The notes beneath the pieces were generated by a model. The model was not told where the DNA came from. It did not search any database and worked only from the letters and a program-made list of their open reading frames with translations. A stretch of DNA of 64,000 bases from Coleophoma eucalyptorum (lineage: Eukaryota; Ascomycota; Leotiomycetes; Helotiales; Dermateaceae): NCBI GenBank assembly GCA_026120035.1, contig JALRME010000039.1, positions 62,001 to 126,000 of the forward strand, in the 5' to 3' direction. Of the stretch, positions 1-11,145 are shown piece after piece; the first letter of the stretch is position 1, and every line of letters starts with the position of its first letter. The position numbers and the translations under genes were made by a program.

Positions 1-89
1 ATATTCCGATGTAAAGGTAACAAGACATTTAGGACAAGCCAGGTGAGTCCAATAAGCACCGCCCCGGTAGTGAGACCGAGAACAGACAT
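1..89 (-). CDS. N-terminal fragment of an unidentified membrane-anchored protein (cut by window edge)
   Basis: Reading the minus strand from the ATG at 89, the frame is open to the window edge for 29 codons. It encodes MSVLGLTTGAVLIGLTWL followed by VLNVLLPLHRN, a single hydrophobic stretch ending in basic residues. That looks like an N-terminal signal anchor of an ER or Golgi protein. Nothing beyond the anchor is visible, so no family can be named. A competing reading exists on the plus strand: an exon-like open frame ending at 42 followed by a good donor (GTGAGT). The minus reading is preferred because of the clean start and anchor. Confidence 0.35.
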   Translation of the reverse strand, partial: MSVLGLTTGAVLIGLTWLVLNVLLPLHRN

Positions 90-1016
90 GGGGCTTAAAC
101 CCGTGGACAATGACCTGCAGGCGCAGAGAGAAGAAACACGGCTCGAAGCTGGCGATGGTTTCCATCAGCGTTTGGACACTGGTTTTTGCGTCTAAGAGAA
201 AGATTGAGAAGGATTATATGATAGGCCTTGAGATGAAGAGAAATGAGATGAAGTATGAGTTAACCATATGCACGAAGAAGCCAACAGCAACGAGTAACAA
301 TTCCTACCTTGCGCGTCTGCTACGACTAGGAAACGCCACACGGGACACTTATCGTCTCAGCCATGGTGGGCAGCTTTAGCAGCAACGATTGACTTGTCTC
401 GTGGTCTTGACTTCAAGATCGAGAGGCGTAGCCTTACAGAGGTGGAGAATAGCATAGTGCGTGACGGTTGTTGATGGATGTCAGGAAGATGCGAAAGTGA
501 GATACGAGATGCGAGGCGTTTGTGTGGTGCTGCGGTTTAAGGTTAACCTCGTAAGCTTCCACGAGACAGGTTCAGGCCTGGCCCCCAAATTCTGGTTCTA
601 GAGGCGACACGTGATCGGCGCAAGCACCGAATCGAGAATGGCTCTGAAGCCTGAACAAGCCTTATCGGGGTACAAGGTTTGAAGGCTTGTTCAGGCTTGT
701 TACAGACTGCCTGGACCTCCGGATCTCCCATACCTGCAAATGGTCATTTGCCGTCTTTGGATCTAAACATCTCGGAATCCCCGTGTGCAGCCGTTTCTGC
801 ATGCAGCCCGATAGCATGCATGGGCGGAAGCAAAGCATGGGTAACGCATGGCTGGTCCGGATTCAACTGCCGAATCATTCATGGTGATGGAGATATGCAG
901 CCGAGAAATTTGTGGTCACAAGCCGTTTGATTTCCCATTCCACCTCTACCATCCCCCAACAAGCTTTCACCTATATACACGCTTATATATACTTTACAAA
1001 TCTACTGAATCCTTAT
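90..1016. other. Intergenic region with a strong inverted repeat
   Basis: No convincing gene is seen in about 930 bases. The part next to the left-edge gene would be its promoter and 5' leader. A perfect 17-bp inverted repeat lies at 647-698. The open frames here are short, overlap one another and do not look like protein-coding sequence. Confidence 0.5.
647..698. repeat. Perfect 17-bp inverted repeat (hairpin)
   Basis: The left arm AAGCCTGAACAAGCCTT (647-663) and right arm AAGGCTTGTTCAGGCTT (682-698) are exact reverse complements with an 18-base loop. It lies in intergenic DNA, more than 300 bases beyond the 3' end of the glucosidase gene. It could be a small transposon remnant or a structured site; no function is shown. 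Confidence 0.7.
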
Positions 1017-3608
1017 TCATAGCTCGTCGTGACTGGCCTTGAATTCACCATTGCTGAGATCTGGCATGCCCATAATCTTAACAATCAAGCTTGTCCATCC
1101 CGTGAAGTGCTGCGTGCGCTGTCCCTTGCCTGTCTCGGGGTTGTATTGCTCCCAAGCAAAGCCGGTCTCGGCCCAGCTCTCATAGACCGTCTTGACCAGG
1201 TTCAAGCGCAGTCGTGTGTACAGGTCCTTAGCCTTCTCTTGATACGGTCCTGGGGTTTGTGCGTAGTTCTAGAGTAGTGGGTTAGTCACAGTAGTATGGA
1301 TTGTCAGCGCAGCACTTACCAGGAGTTGAGAGAGAGCCAGATAATTCATGTTCATCCAGATTGGACTTCTCCAGTAGTTTTCACCGGAACCATACAATGG
1401 GTCGCTCTTGCTTAGACTTCGGATTCCATGTTCACTCCAGAGTTCGTGCTCATCACCAAGCAGATTAAGGATGTGGCCCAGCTTCTCATCCTTGGCGTCC
1501 ATCAAACCCAGAAGGAATGGAAACAGGGAAATATAACCCTTGTGGCAAACCAGCGTAGCTTCCTCGTATTCATCAATCGTGGAGTCGCAATAGCACTTTT
1601 CTTTCTTACTCCAATGAAGGTCATCGATATTACGCAAAATAGCCGTCTCGATTGTTGTGAGTTCAGTAACTTCATCTTCTAGCTCCAAAATCGAAGCAAT
1701 GTTCTTCAATGACTTAGTCATCATTCCCATCCAAGAGATCAAGTCGACGTGGAGCTCTCCTGGGTGTGGCGGCTGAGCTCGAGGGTAGTCATCAAGACCG
1801 CTGGTGAGGATGTGCATTGGAGTTCGGCCGCGCCATCTGTATCCTTCTTTGGTGCTGAAGGCCTCACGATCGTAAGACTTAAGATCGCCAATCTGGGTCT
1901 TGCGGAACCAATTAAACTGTTTCTTCAACAAGGGATAAAGGTTGGATAGATATTTCATAGCAACTTCCTTGTTCTCCAGATGTGTGGAATAGATCGAGGC
2001 TTCAGAGCCAAGCTTCTCGGATGATGGAGGAGCAGTTCCATTCTTATTGGTGAGCTTGCTGATGAAGTTGTCGATGACGAAAAACAAAGTGGGAGGATTG
2101 GCGTAGTGAGGATATTGCGTTTGGAACTCTGCTGGAACTTTGCTGCGGGCCTCGGCTCCCAGGATCTGTTCACGGCCAATCCATCCGTCGGCATCCATGA
2201 GGTTAAACCAGCTCTTAACAACCTCCAAAACCAAATCCATATCCCAGTCGGCAATTGGCAGCAGGTGGAATCCTTCATCCCAGAGGAATCCACGTGGGAA
2301 GAAAGGTCTGGATGGAACCGTAGTGAAGAGCTCTGATGGTCCCTCCAGCTTCTCCAGGCGGCGACCTCGAGCAGCTGCAGTCTCGTCCCAAAATCCTTCA
2401 TTCTCCTCATCATATTCGGGGGCATAGGAACGATCGACGACAGAGTCGCCATAAAAGTAGCCGAGGCCACCGATCAAGTTAGAGAACATATTGCTCGAGA
2501 ATCTTTGAAGGCTTTCAATGTTGAATGGTTCCTTAGGAGCAAAGGTATCAATAAATTTGGCCCAGAATGCCTTTTGGTTGTCACCAATGTGCTTTGATAC
2601 CTCCTGGCTCGTGATCTGGTGTCCAGCAGAACCACTGTTGAAGATAACGTCGAACTCAAATGAACCCTCGAACACCTTCTGGACCATGTGCAGATTGCCT
2701 TCTCCAACATCGTTGGAGAAAGTATAGAGCTGTTCTGGTGGTGGTGGATTTTGTTCTCCGTAAGCGGCAACGTATCTGTCAACCTCTTCCTTCACTTCCT
2801 TAAAGTACAGAGCCTTCGTTTGCCACATGACTTCCTGTGGAACCTGGAAAGAGTGAACCATGGTTCGATCCAGGGGCTTTTCCTCGTATGCTGGATGAGA
2901 GGGTGGTGGGTGCGAACCTCTGCCCTTTGTGACAGTCAACTTGAATTCGCCCAAACCCTCTGATTCGCCCTTAAAGTCGACCTGTCCCTCATAACCCAGT
3001 GGGTCCTCCTCATTCTGTATTTCCAGGGTTCCAAAACCTTCCAAACCAGCATAGAAGACAACGGCAGTCTTAAGTTTCTCGGGAGCATCTTCTCTTGGGA
3101 CACCTCTCACTCTCACAGCCCAGCTCCCGCCGTTGGTTCCGCCAGGGACCTTAACGAAGAAAGTCTTGATGTCAATAAAGTTGCCCAAATCGTGAATAGT
3201 TTGTTGACCACCAGTTCTAGCGTCGTATTCGTCCCATCCATAGCCTTTCATTCCTTCATGCTGTTCGCAAGTGTGTCTGAAATCTAGAGATATTCAATTA
3301 GCTCCGAGGAATATTAAAGGGCTTCAGAGAGCGCGGGTGTAGCAGAGCTTACTGTGCTGTACATCTTGGAAATTGTCCACTTTCACCCACATCAGACCTC
3401 CCATGAAACTCTTAGGAATTCTAGGTCGGACACCGAAGTATACGTTTGGGCGATAAGGACCCCAAAGCAGGCTTTGGTTACTTGCTCTGCCAATCTCATT
3501 CAATAAGATAGAAGCATCACTCTCTTCAGCCTTCGCGAGGCCAGATAGAAAAAGAACGCTCAAGAGAGCTACAAAAGCCATTGGCAGGCGCAAAATTGAG
3601 GGCGCCAT
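1017..3608 (-). CDS. CWH41: Mannosyl-oligosaccharide glucosidase (processing alpha-glucosidase I, GH63)
   Basis: Removes the terminal alpha-1,2-linked glucose from Glc3Man9GlcNAc2 just after its transfer to nascent glycoproteins in the ER lumen. Three exons: 3608-3353, 3283-1320, 1268-1017, giving 823 aa, close to yeast Cwh41 (833 aa). The N-terminus carries a hydrophobic signal sequence (MAPSILRLPMAFVALLSVLF). Exon 1 joins exon 2 in the GH63 N-terminal motif VQHNFRHTCEQHEGMKGYGW. The C-terminal catalytic region shows RGFLWDEGFHLLPI, TSGLDDYPRA and GENYWRSPIWMNMNYL. The last exon completes a well-conserved tail (SWAETGFAWEQYNP, FTGWTSL). An upstream in-frame ATG at 3644 exists, but 3608 gives the cleaner signal peptide. 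Family assignment is firm. Confidence 0.95.
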
Positions 3609-4105
3609 CTTCAAAGTAGTGAAGATGTGTATCCAGAGCTCCAAGGACTGAGGGGAGCTCGGGATCTATATGGGTTTGAGAAAATCTGGAGAAAGAGGAT
3701 CTAGAGGACAACGTTGCGCGTTTGGCGAGCGGACTTGTGGAGTGAGTTGCGTATAGCGAGGCTGTAACACAAGGCTGGGAGCGCCTGTCACTTTTATTGG
3801 GCTTGAGATTCTGGCTGAAGTCTGGATGAATTCCATTTATATTAAAACTGACAATCAATGGACTGTCATTGAGATCAGGACACTTTGCATAGCATTTGTG
3901 GTGCTATCATTCTGTGCAGCAGTTTGCTTCAGCAATTTTCTTTGCTTTCTAAATCATACACTAGCTTGCCAGCTGTGATAGCCTTGCCTTGCCGTTCCGA
4001 GAGAGCATCAGAACATATGTTTCTGATTCTCTTGATTTGAAGCTGTTTCGATATACCAGATTCAAGAATATCAGACTCCAGAGTAATGTCCTGTCATTAC
4101 ACCCA
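3609..4105. promoter_or_regulatory. Spacer between tandem minus-strand genes (glucosidase I promoter side)
   Basis: About 500 bases separate the glucosidase start from the end of the snRNP 27K-type gene, both on the minus strand. It should contain the glucosidase promoter and the upstream gene's 3' UTR. No specific site is recognised. Confidence 0.4.
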
Positions 4106-5038
4106 TTATATCTCATCCAAAGGTCTGTTGAATCCTCCAACACGGTTCATGTACTGCCTGTACTCAGTCTTCTTCTCCTTTCTGACCGCAGATATGTCGT
4201 TTCCAGCAACTTTCTTTTGATGCGTGGTTCCAAACCCTCCAAAACCCATCATTGCTTGCATAGCAACTAATCCATCATCTTCGACCACAATATCATCCTC
4301 GTCCTCACTTGGAGGGTCAACTATCTGTTTTCGTTTCGACGACGACTTTTTTATAGGCTCGTCCATCTCCATCCGATCATGGTCTTGACCCGGCTTCATA
4401 GATCCCTCATCCTTTGCGCTTCCCCCAACCTTGAAACTGACTGGGGGAGTTGCAGTCCGGCTCTTTGTTAATTCTTCGTCCTTTTGAATATCAAAAGCAC
4501 CCCTCTTTGCTCCCCCCTCGCGCTCGTAGTCTATGCCACCTCTTGGACTGCGACTTCTTGATGTCCTGTCTCTTCTCCTGTCCTCTCTGGATCTGTCTCG
4601 CTCATGGTCTCGAGGCTTATCCCTAGAATCTCGATTTCTCCCATTCTCTATTGAAGAGTTAGCTCTGGACCTAGTCCGAATGACAAACAGCATATCATTA
4701 ACAGAGCTCGAGTTATCGGCGGAAAAATCACCTCTATCGTAGCGTCCCCTATCACCAGCTCTGCGATCATCCCCTCTATCATCTCGTCTGTCTCTTCCAT
4801 CTCTAAAGTCTCTGGGATCGTCCCTACGTGAGCCTCGTTCGCGATCACGTCCTCCTCTAGAGTCTCTATAACCTCTCGGAGATCTGCTTCTATATCTGCG
4901 ATTACGGTCTCGATCGTCGCGTCGGTCGTCCCTTCGATCTCTAGGTTCTTCTCGTTCACGGCCTGAAGCGCGTCTCTCGCTTTCATCCCACATTTGCTTG
5001 CTATCGGGTCGGCGATTCCGCCTATTAGAATCTGCCAT
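4106..5038 (-). CDS. SNRNP27: U4/U6.U5 tri-snRNP 27 kDa-like protein (SNRNP27 family)
   Basis: Predicted component of the spliceosomal tri-snRNP. The N-terminal two thirds is rich in RD/RS/RE dipeptides; the C-terminus has the family signature (MMGFGGF, then KKTEYRQYMNRVGGFNRPLDEI), matching the human 27K tail. The frame is open throughout (310 aa). Nevertheless a likely in-frame intron of 84 nt sits at 4731-4648 (donor GTGATT, branch GCTAAC, acceptor AATAG). Removing it deletes 28 out-of-character residues (start GDFSADNSSS) and joins RGRYDR directly to ENGRNRDSRD, leaving 282 aa with an unbroken charged tract. Start 5038 gives MADSNRRNRR; the longer upstream in-frame extension does not resemble the family. 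Confidence 0.85.
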   Translation of the reverse strand: MADSNRRNRRPDSKQMWDESERRASGREREEPRDRRDDRRDDRDRNRRYRSRSPRGYRDSRGGRDRERGSRRDDPRDFRDGRDRRDDRGDDRRAGDRGRYDRGDFSADNSSSVNDMLFVIRTRSRANSSIENGRNRDSRDKPRDHERDRSREDRRRDRTSRSRSPRGGIDYEREGGAKRGAFDIQKDEELTKSRTATPPVSFKVGGSAKDEGSMKPGQDHDRMEMDEPIKKSSSKRKQIVDPPSEDEDDIVVEDDGLVAMQAMMGFGGFGTTHQKKVAGNDISAVRKEKKTEYRQYMNRVGGFNRPLDEI

Positions 5039-6075
5039 TTTACAGACTGTATGGTTGCTGTGTATGAAGGAGCTCAATCGGCAGACAATTGTTGTTTTTG
5101 TTGAGGTCAACAGCTGGTCAAGACTAATAAGAAACTGGGGAAAGGCTGGCGACTTTTCTGCCCTGCGCGCCCTCACACGTGACTAAATAATTATATGCCT
5201 TTTCCCTGACCCACTATTGAGCAAAGCTATACTTCCTCCAGCCGCCACGTTCAAGAAAGATAGAAGTATCTTTGTTTTCAATGGCCAACATTCATTCTTT
5301 GGGGCCCGGTTTCTGTTGAGTAGTCACATTCAGGCGTTAAAGTTGCAATACCTGAAAGAAAGAAGAATGCGATTGGGAGATGCATGCTTCCCGTCATTAG
5401 TCGTTCTGCTAGAGTAGTTCTTTTTTGCGTGAGATAGAGCTACGTAAGACAAGAAGCTCGAGTTGCTACAGGCGGGGGCGTCTTTATTTGACTACTTGTG
5501 GGCATCTTTTCACCACTTTCACATGAAAATTCCCGTTCCGTCCTTTTTGGCACATTGGGTCGCGCAATAAGACCCGTGGCAGTCTTGCTATAAGCAGTAT
5601 TTAAACAGCCACAGCCGTTGTCAGATTTGTCCCGAACGAGTGGAACTGCAGCCGTACTAATAGTAGGGAGAAGGCTGGAATTGTGGGGTTGGTCACCGCC
5701 GTTAATGAAGCTTTTGTGACAGTAATATAATGACGTTATACTTTGAGCTCTACCCTCTTGCGATACGTATTCCTTGAATCACCCTCGCCCCATAAAGCTC
5801 TGGTCCATTTCTCTCCTCTATTAATTAAGTATGTGCAAATAATCAAAGATAGCAAGTGCAGGATCGTTGCTTCTTTGCAATCTTCTCACTCGCTCACTCT
5901 TATCTCCATTCACGGCTATCAGCACCGCCTTGTCTACTTCTCTCATTCCACCGCTAACAAAATAAAATGTTTTGGTTCAAAAGTTTCTACGAAGCTATTA
6001 GCTTGGGTAAAGTCGGAGACAACAGGCCAGTCAAGCACCTCTTCAATTGGCTCCGACAAACTAACATTTCCACAG
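5039..6075. promoter_or_regulatory. Divergent promoter region
   Basis: Lies between the minus-strand snRNP 27K-type gene and the plus-strand DUF2231 gene. The first coding exon of the latter must lie here but could not be fixed. An ATG at 5967 (MFWFKSFYEAISL) followed by GTAAAG at 6007 is attractive, but its phase does not fit the acceptor at 6075. A branch-like CTAAC at 6061 precedes that acceptor. Confidence 0.4.
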
Positions 6076-6664
6076 TCCTCCCATCCACCCAGCAACAATC
6101 CATTTCCCAATTGCATTCCTAACTTTAGCCAACGGAGCCAGGCTTGTTTACGGAATCACACTGAATTTCAACGTTCCATTTACCGCAGACAGTCAGAATC
6201 TCTTCACAATATCAAGCATCAGCTATGCTTCCAACATCCTCGGGCTCGTCACGGTGATACCAGCTCTCCTGACTGGCTTTGTCGAAGCCTATGCCATGAT
6301 ATCGGCCAATGGCCTCTATGAGACAACATCCAGTGGGAAGAAGCAACTAATTCCGAAAGTCAAAATGACTTTGTTGCATGTAAGTGTTGCTTGACGACTT
6401 TCATTTGAAAACTAGCGAGGGTTCTGATTACCTACACAGGCGGGAATAAACGACCTTGCAGTTGGCATAGCTGCTTACAACTGGCTGAAGGAGAGAAATG
6501 CAGTGGATTTCAGGCCCGAAGGCCATCAGATTGTACTGAGTGGTCTTGCATTGCTTGCAACATTATATGCAGCTTTCTTGGGCGGTGATCTGATATACAC
6601 GCATGGTGTTGGCGTGCAGCGGCAGGGCAAGGGCTTGGAAGAAAAGAAGAAAAAAGATGGCTGA
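6076..6664 (+). CDS. DUF2231-family integral membrane protein (5' exon undetermined)
   Basis: Function unknown; DUF2231 is a small family of polytopic membrane proteins. Exon 6076-6379 is followed by an intron (GTAAGT to CACAG) and exon 6440-6664. The hallmark HPATIHFPIAF opens the visible part, then four hydrophobic segments follow: FLTLANGARLVYG, YASNILGLVTVIPALLTGF, DLAVGIAAYNW and IVLSGLALLATLYAAFLGGDLIY, before a lysine-rich tail (GLEEKKKKDG). An in-frame TAA just upstream of 6076 forces an acceptor there, so at least one short 5' exon is missing from this model. The gene converges on ELP5 with only about 130 bases between stops. Family call is good; start unknown. Confidence 0.75.
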
Positions 6665-6794
6665 GATCAGGAAATCAAAGTGAGCATTGGAATTGCTTTT
6701 TACACTGGTTCGTAGATATTGGGTATTGTTGAAAAATCATGCTCGAGCCAAGGGCTCGTTAAAATCAAGATCATTGCCGTTCACGCTTCGTGAA

Positions 6795-8041
6795 TCAGAT
6801 CTCGTCCTCCTCGTCATCGAAATCCTCCTTATCTTCTTCTCCCATCTCGTATAAAATCCTTCCTCCCTCGCCTGGTCCACTCAGTCCTCCATCCCGCTGC
6901 GCATCGAAATAAGGCAGAACAACACCATCCCTATCCCGTTTTTGTTTCTCCGTCAGCCCCAGACTAAACGTACTTTCCACCTCATCGTCTCCTTGTTCAT
7001 GCCCACTACCACTTTCAGCCATAGCAGGCGTCTTAATCTCTGAGTGATCATCTAACAATGAGATTGCCCCGACTTTGAACTGCAGGGTAGCGCTAGGGGA
7101 AAGTATGAAAGTCTCAATAACTCCCCTTCCACTCTTCCGTCGAAGTTCCATCTCAATCACAACATCACCTTTTCCAGCAAGATTAGAAGACCCAGTTAAA
7201 CCCACGAGGATTCCTTCTCTACGTTCCGCTACGCCAAAATGCGGTTCTTGCAGACTGCGGTCGCGAGCTTTCTTGCGCTTAATAACCTGCGAGAGGTTTC
7301 TGGTACTGAGAATAGCAGTAGAGAGATATGTGAGAGTTGTAAGGGGATCTGGTTGGTATTGGTTTTCTGGCTGGATTAGGAGCGGGATGTCCAGGTGGTA
7401 GGTCGCTAGAAGCGAGATGGTGGGTGCAATAAGAAGGGACGAGAGGAAGGTTGAGAGATGCTGAGCATATTTGTTTGATAGTGGATTGAGAGAATCAATC
7501 ACTATTAGAGTTTCTGTATGATTGTTAGTTTTATTGTGCTGTAGCTATGTGCATATGAGACTTACTGGGAGATGTCGGTGATGGTTCTGGAAGGTGCGAG
7601 AGAATTTCTGATCGCAGACTCGAGAGAGATTTACCACGAGCGGTAATAAAGATATCGATATCTAATGGTTTTTTCAATGTAGTGAAAGAGATGAAGACGA
7701 CCTTGGACTTTGCGACCTATTTCGAATATCAGTAACGGTCTCTTTCTACAGAATTCACGTGATGCAGTATCAGAGAACTTTCTCTTCTCTCAAACTTTGG
7801 ACCCAACAATATGATGGAATATAGAAATCATCCGCAATAAATTTTTGCCTCGAATTGTGCTACTAGGTGAAAGGCTTCTTACCTTGGCCCTTCCCACGAA
7901 CTCCCGAATAACCACGGCTCCCCCTTGCTCAAGTGAGTCTAGCACCAAAGTAAAAGGGCTGGCTCCATCTCTCAAATTAAGCAGTTTTTGGAGAAGTAAT
8001 GTGTTATGTGTTCTTCGATGTTGAAGTGGTGTTGGTGCCAT
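6795..8041 (-). CDS. ELP5: Elongator complex protein 5 (Iki1)
   Basis: Subunit of the Elp4-Elp5-Elp6 RecA-like ring of Elongator, which is needed for wobble-uridine (U34) modification of tRNAs. Three exons: 8041-7883, 7716-7566, 7513-6795; 342 aa. Exon 1 carries LNLRDGASPFTLVLDSLEQGG, typical of the Iki1 N-terminus. Exons 2-3 give VVFISFTTLKKPLDID and TLIVIDSLNPL, the remnant of the Walker-B-like strand of this non-ATPase RecA fold. The C-terminus (GVVLPYFDAQRDGG, GGRILYEMGEEDKEDFDDEE) is the conserved acidic tail of fungal Iki1. Splice phases agree across all junctions. Confident family assignment. Confidence 0.9.
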
Positions 8042-8282
8042 TTTGTACAGTGCTTGTGAGGTGAGTGCAAAGTCTGGATCTTTGGTCTCGACGATTTTTT
8101 GTGATGAGTTTGAAATCACGTGACTATACTAAGGTGGTGTCTAATAAAGTATACTTTTGGGATTTGAAGAGACTAGCTAGCATTACATTCATATTACAAT
8201 ATCACTCAGACTTTTTAACTTTGGTAAATGAGTCAAAAACTAGCTTATGTTGAGAGTATGGCTAGATAATCTGGACATTGCA

Positions 8283-8864
8283 TCATTCTTCGTGGAAATT
8301 GCTTTCCTCATCTCTAGAAGTCTTTACTTCCTGCTTCAGCTCTTTATTGTCGTTGCTCGGTTCTCCATTCGACACATTACATGCTTCCATCGCGGGATTA
8401 CTCAATTCATCTTCGGAGTTTTCCAGTTTCAGCCATTCCTGCTCAAACCTTTCTTGGTGATATGCATCAAAATCACCTGCAGCCCTTCTCTCAGAAGCTT
8501 CCAGAGCCTGTCGCTGCCACTCAGGATCATGACGACCCAAGCTTCCATCTTCCTTGAACATTGCTGCAGCTGTAGCAAATTCTGGAAGCTGGTAAATGTT
8601 GGGATCAAGACCAGCAGCACGCAGAACTTCTTGTGCTTTTGGGTGTGAGAGTACAGCCTACGGATATTAACAAATGGTACAGATACTGCGCACGGAACAT
8701 ACCTTTAGATTGACCTCATCCTTGAAAATTGGGGAGTCTTCGTTTTCAAGGGCGGCTTGAGGGTCATCGAGGATCTTCGCAAACTTGGTGCGTTTTGGAG
8801 CCCGACTCGCAGGACGCGTAGTGGCCCGTTTGATACCCACCGATTTCTTGCGTCGGCCAACCAT
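8283..8864 (-). CDS. Hypothetical small basic protein
   Basis: Not recognised. Two exons (8864-8703 and 8657-8283, donor GTATGT, acceptor CGTAG) give 178 aa. The N-terminus is strongly basic (MVGRRKKSVGIKRATTRPAS, then RAPKRTKFAKI), resembling a nuclear or nucleolar targeting segment. The middle (AVLSHPKAQEVLRAAGLDPN, then IYQLPEFATAAAMF) looks folded and helical, and the C-terminus is acidic and polar. The good splice signals, clean start and consistent composition favour a real gene. It shares the minus strand with ELP5 and ends about 240 bases upstream of it. Confidence 0.7.
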
Positions 8865-9787
8865 GGTGTGGTTAATAGACTTGTAGAGAAGCTGCAGAAG
8901 TTGATATCCAGGTAGGAATTTAATCCGTAAGTGCGTGATCTAAAGGCGATAGTAATTAAACACAGTTGGAGAACGAAGAGATGTCTGGACTTGACGTCGC
9001 AGATTACAGCTGCCCCGGTGTTTTGTCAAGAACTTGTATGTGTTAGCTAGGTCATATGTAAGAGATTATACAGACCTCACTTTTTATTTCAAAAGACAAT
9101 ATGAATATTAGAAAATGAGACAAACTCATGGAGATAAAAGCCTCCAACATAGGCATACGGAAAGCGAAGGAAGTGAACTCGTGGACTTACATTTCTTGAT
9201 AGTTCTAGATTCTTGCCCTTGGCACTGAACTAATTCCCACTCAAACTTGCCTTACCATCAACAAAGCCTTTATTTTCCCACCTGGATCAACACTTGTCCT
9301 CTTGTATGTATCGTTCATTCATGACTTTGCCAAATATGCATAGAGTTTTGAATTGGAGATTTTGGGGGGGAAAATGCCCAACAGCACCAAATGTAAGAGT
9401 GATATTATATGGATGGTTCAGCTTGGTGACCTGCCTCAAATATGATCAATCGTTGTTTGCAGCATGTTGTTACAGTACTTGATGTCATGAAGGGGCCTGC
9501 TGAGTTGAGAGGAAGCGCTCAGGTAAGGAGTTCGGATTAGTCAGTCGGCTACACTCTCTCGGATCAACTAAACTCCACGTCATATCGCGATTCCTCAGAA
9601 AGTCCAGGACAAGGTGTCACAAAAGGGGGAGCTTTTAACAACGTATATCCAAATTCTTTGGGATCTTCTCCATTTTGCGTACGTCTGAAAGTACTGGAAG
9701 ATTGTATCACCGAGTCCGAATCGCCATTGCATCACTCTTGACCATCTGCGATCGTTATTTCGCTACTTCGAGCAGGTCGCGAACAAG
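8865..9787. promoter_or_regulatory. Divergent promoter region upstream of SEC22
   Basis: About 920 bases between two divergent genes. No coding signal is convincing; the only ORF of note (62 codons at 9294) lacks coding character. No defined regulatory site is recognised. Confidence 0.4.
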
Positions 9788-10612
9788 ATGATTAAGTCTA
9801 CGCAAATCGCAAGGCTAGATGGTATATTGCACCGGATATCAGCATGGCGCTCGTATCTAACATTTCGCAGGCCTCATGCTGTGTGCTTCGGTTGACGATC
9901 AGCAGGTCAGAGACTATTTCCGCTTTTTCAAACCTTCAAGCTAAATCTTAAGTTAGACGGAGTCCTCCTTGTCTGAGATCAAGTCGCAAGTGAAGATGGT
10001 TCTACGAAGATTGAACAGGAATTCTGAACCGCAAGCTACCATCGAGAGTGGGCCCTATACCTTGCAGTAGGTCCCCAAGATTCCGGAGGGGCAAAGATTG
10101 GAAAGGAAATGAGTTGCGACGAAGTACTTACAGATACCTCCAGTTACCTGATAGCGAATGACATCGTATACCTTTGCATCAGCGAGCGATCATATCCCCG
10201 CAAACTCGCATTCACATACCTTTCTGATCTGTCTACCGAGTTCAGCACCACCTACCCAGCATCACAGACACAGTCTCCATCACTGCGGCCCTATGCCTTT
10301 ATGGAATTCGACACCTTCATCTCCCGCACAAAGTCTACCTACTCCGACACCCGAGCGACACAGAATCTGGACAAGCTAAATGACGAGTTGAGAGATGTTA
10401 CGAAGGTTATGACAAAGAATATTGAGGATCTTTTGTATCGCGGTGACAGCCTGGAGCGTATGGGGGAGGTCAGCTCAAGGTTAAGGGAAGATAGTAAGAA
10501 ATATCGTAAAGCGGCTGTGCGGATCAACTGGGAACTCCTTTTGAAGCAATATGGCCCGATAGGTGGACTTGGGCTTTTTATCATTATCTTCCTTTGGTGG
10601 AGGTTTTTCTGA
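9788..10612 (+). CDS. SEC22: R-SNARE Sec22
   Basis: Vesicle SNARE for ER-Golgi traffic in both directions. Four exons: 9788-9821, 9871-9905, 9957-10066, 10144-10612; 215 aa, against 214 in yeast Sec22. The N-terminal longin domain starts MIKSTQIARLDGLMLCASVD, spliced across two 50-nt introns, and continues YTLHYLIANDIVYLCI. The SNARE motif spans NLDKLNDELRDVTKVM to KYRKAAVRINW with the zero-layer arginine in LLYRGDSLERMG. One C-terminal membrane anchor (GGLGLFIIIFLWWRFF) ends the protein. The longer open frame beginning at 10109 is a partial read that starts inside intron 3. Confidence 0.95.
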
Positions 10613-11145
10613 AGCGATCATCTGGCGTTGGTTGCATCTTGGTGTTTATCGGCAAAGGTAGACTTGCGTCGGCCATCTGTAGCTTTACAATCTGTACAAC
10701 GATTCCTGCTAATTTTTACCATTTAAACACCTTCAAAATGGTGTATGGTATGGTTGCCCGTGATTTGCATAGATCATGAGTTGCACCCGCTGGACTGCTC
10801 GGCCGTTTATCACTGTTCTAGGTTTAACACGCCGTGGGTATTAAAATTTAAGGAACGGCTTCATGTTTACCTTAACTTCTGCCTTACAGTGGAATCATGC
10901 AAAGCATCGAAACCCGTTTCCCTTTGAAGTAATCTATTGTATACCTACATGAAAAGTGGAAATGTATGTCCTCGGACGGTAAGTATGAGATCTCGGCTAA
11001 TTCAGGGGTAACATAAAGTACCATAACGAGCAGGTGCAAGTGTTCAGGGACATGATTAAGACAAGATTAAGCTCACCAACCTCACAGAGCAATTGGTTTG
11101 TTATAAAGTACAAATTTTTCCCATCCAAAAAATTAACGAGAAGGT
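10613..11145. other. Convergent 3' intergenic region
   Basis: About 530 bases between the convergent SEC22 and CLPTM1-family genes. It should hold both 3' UTRs; nothing else is seen. Confidence 0.4.

Noticed and set aside
10109..10143. In-frame start for Sec22 at 10109
   Set aside because: It lies in intron 3; the spliced model restores the conserved longin domain and usual length.
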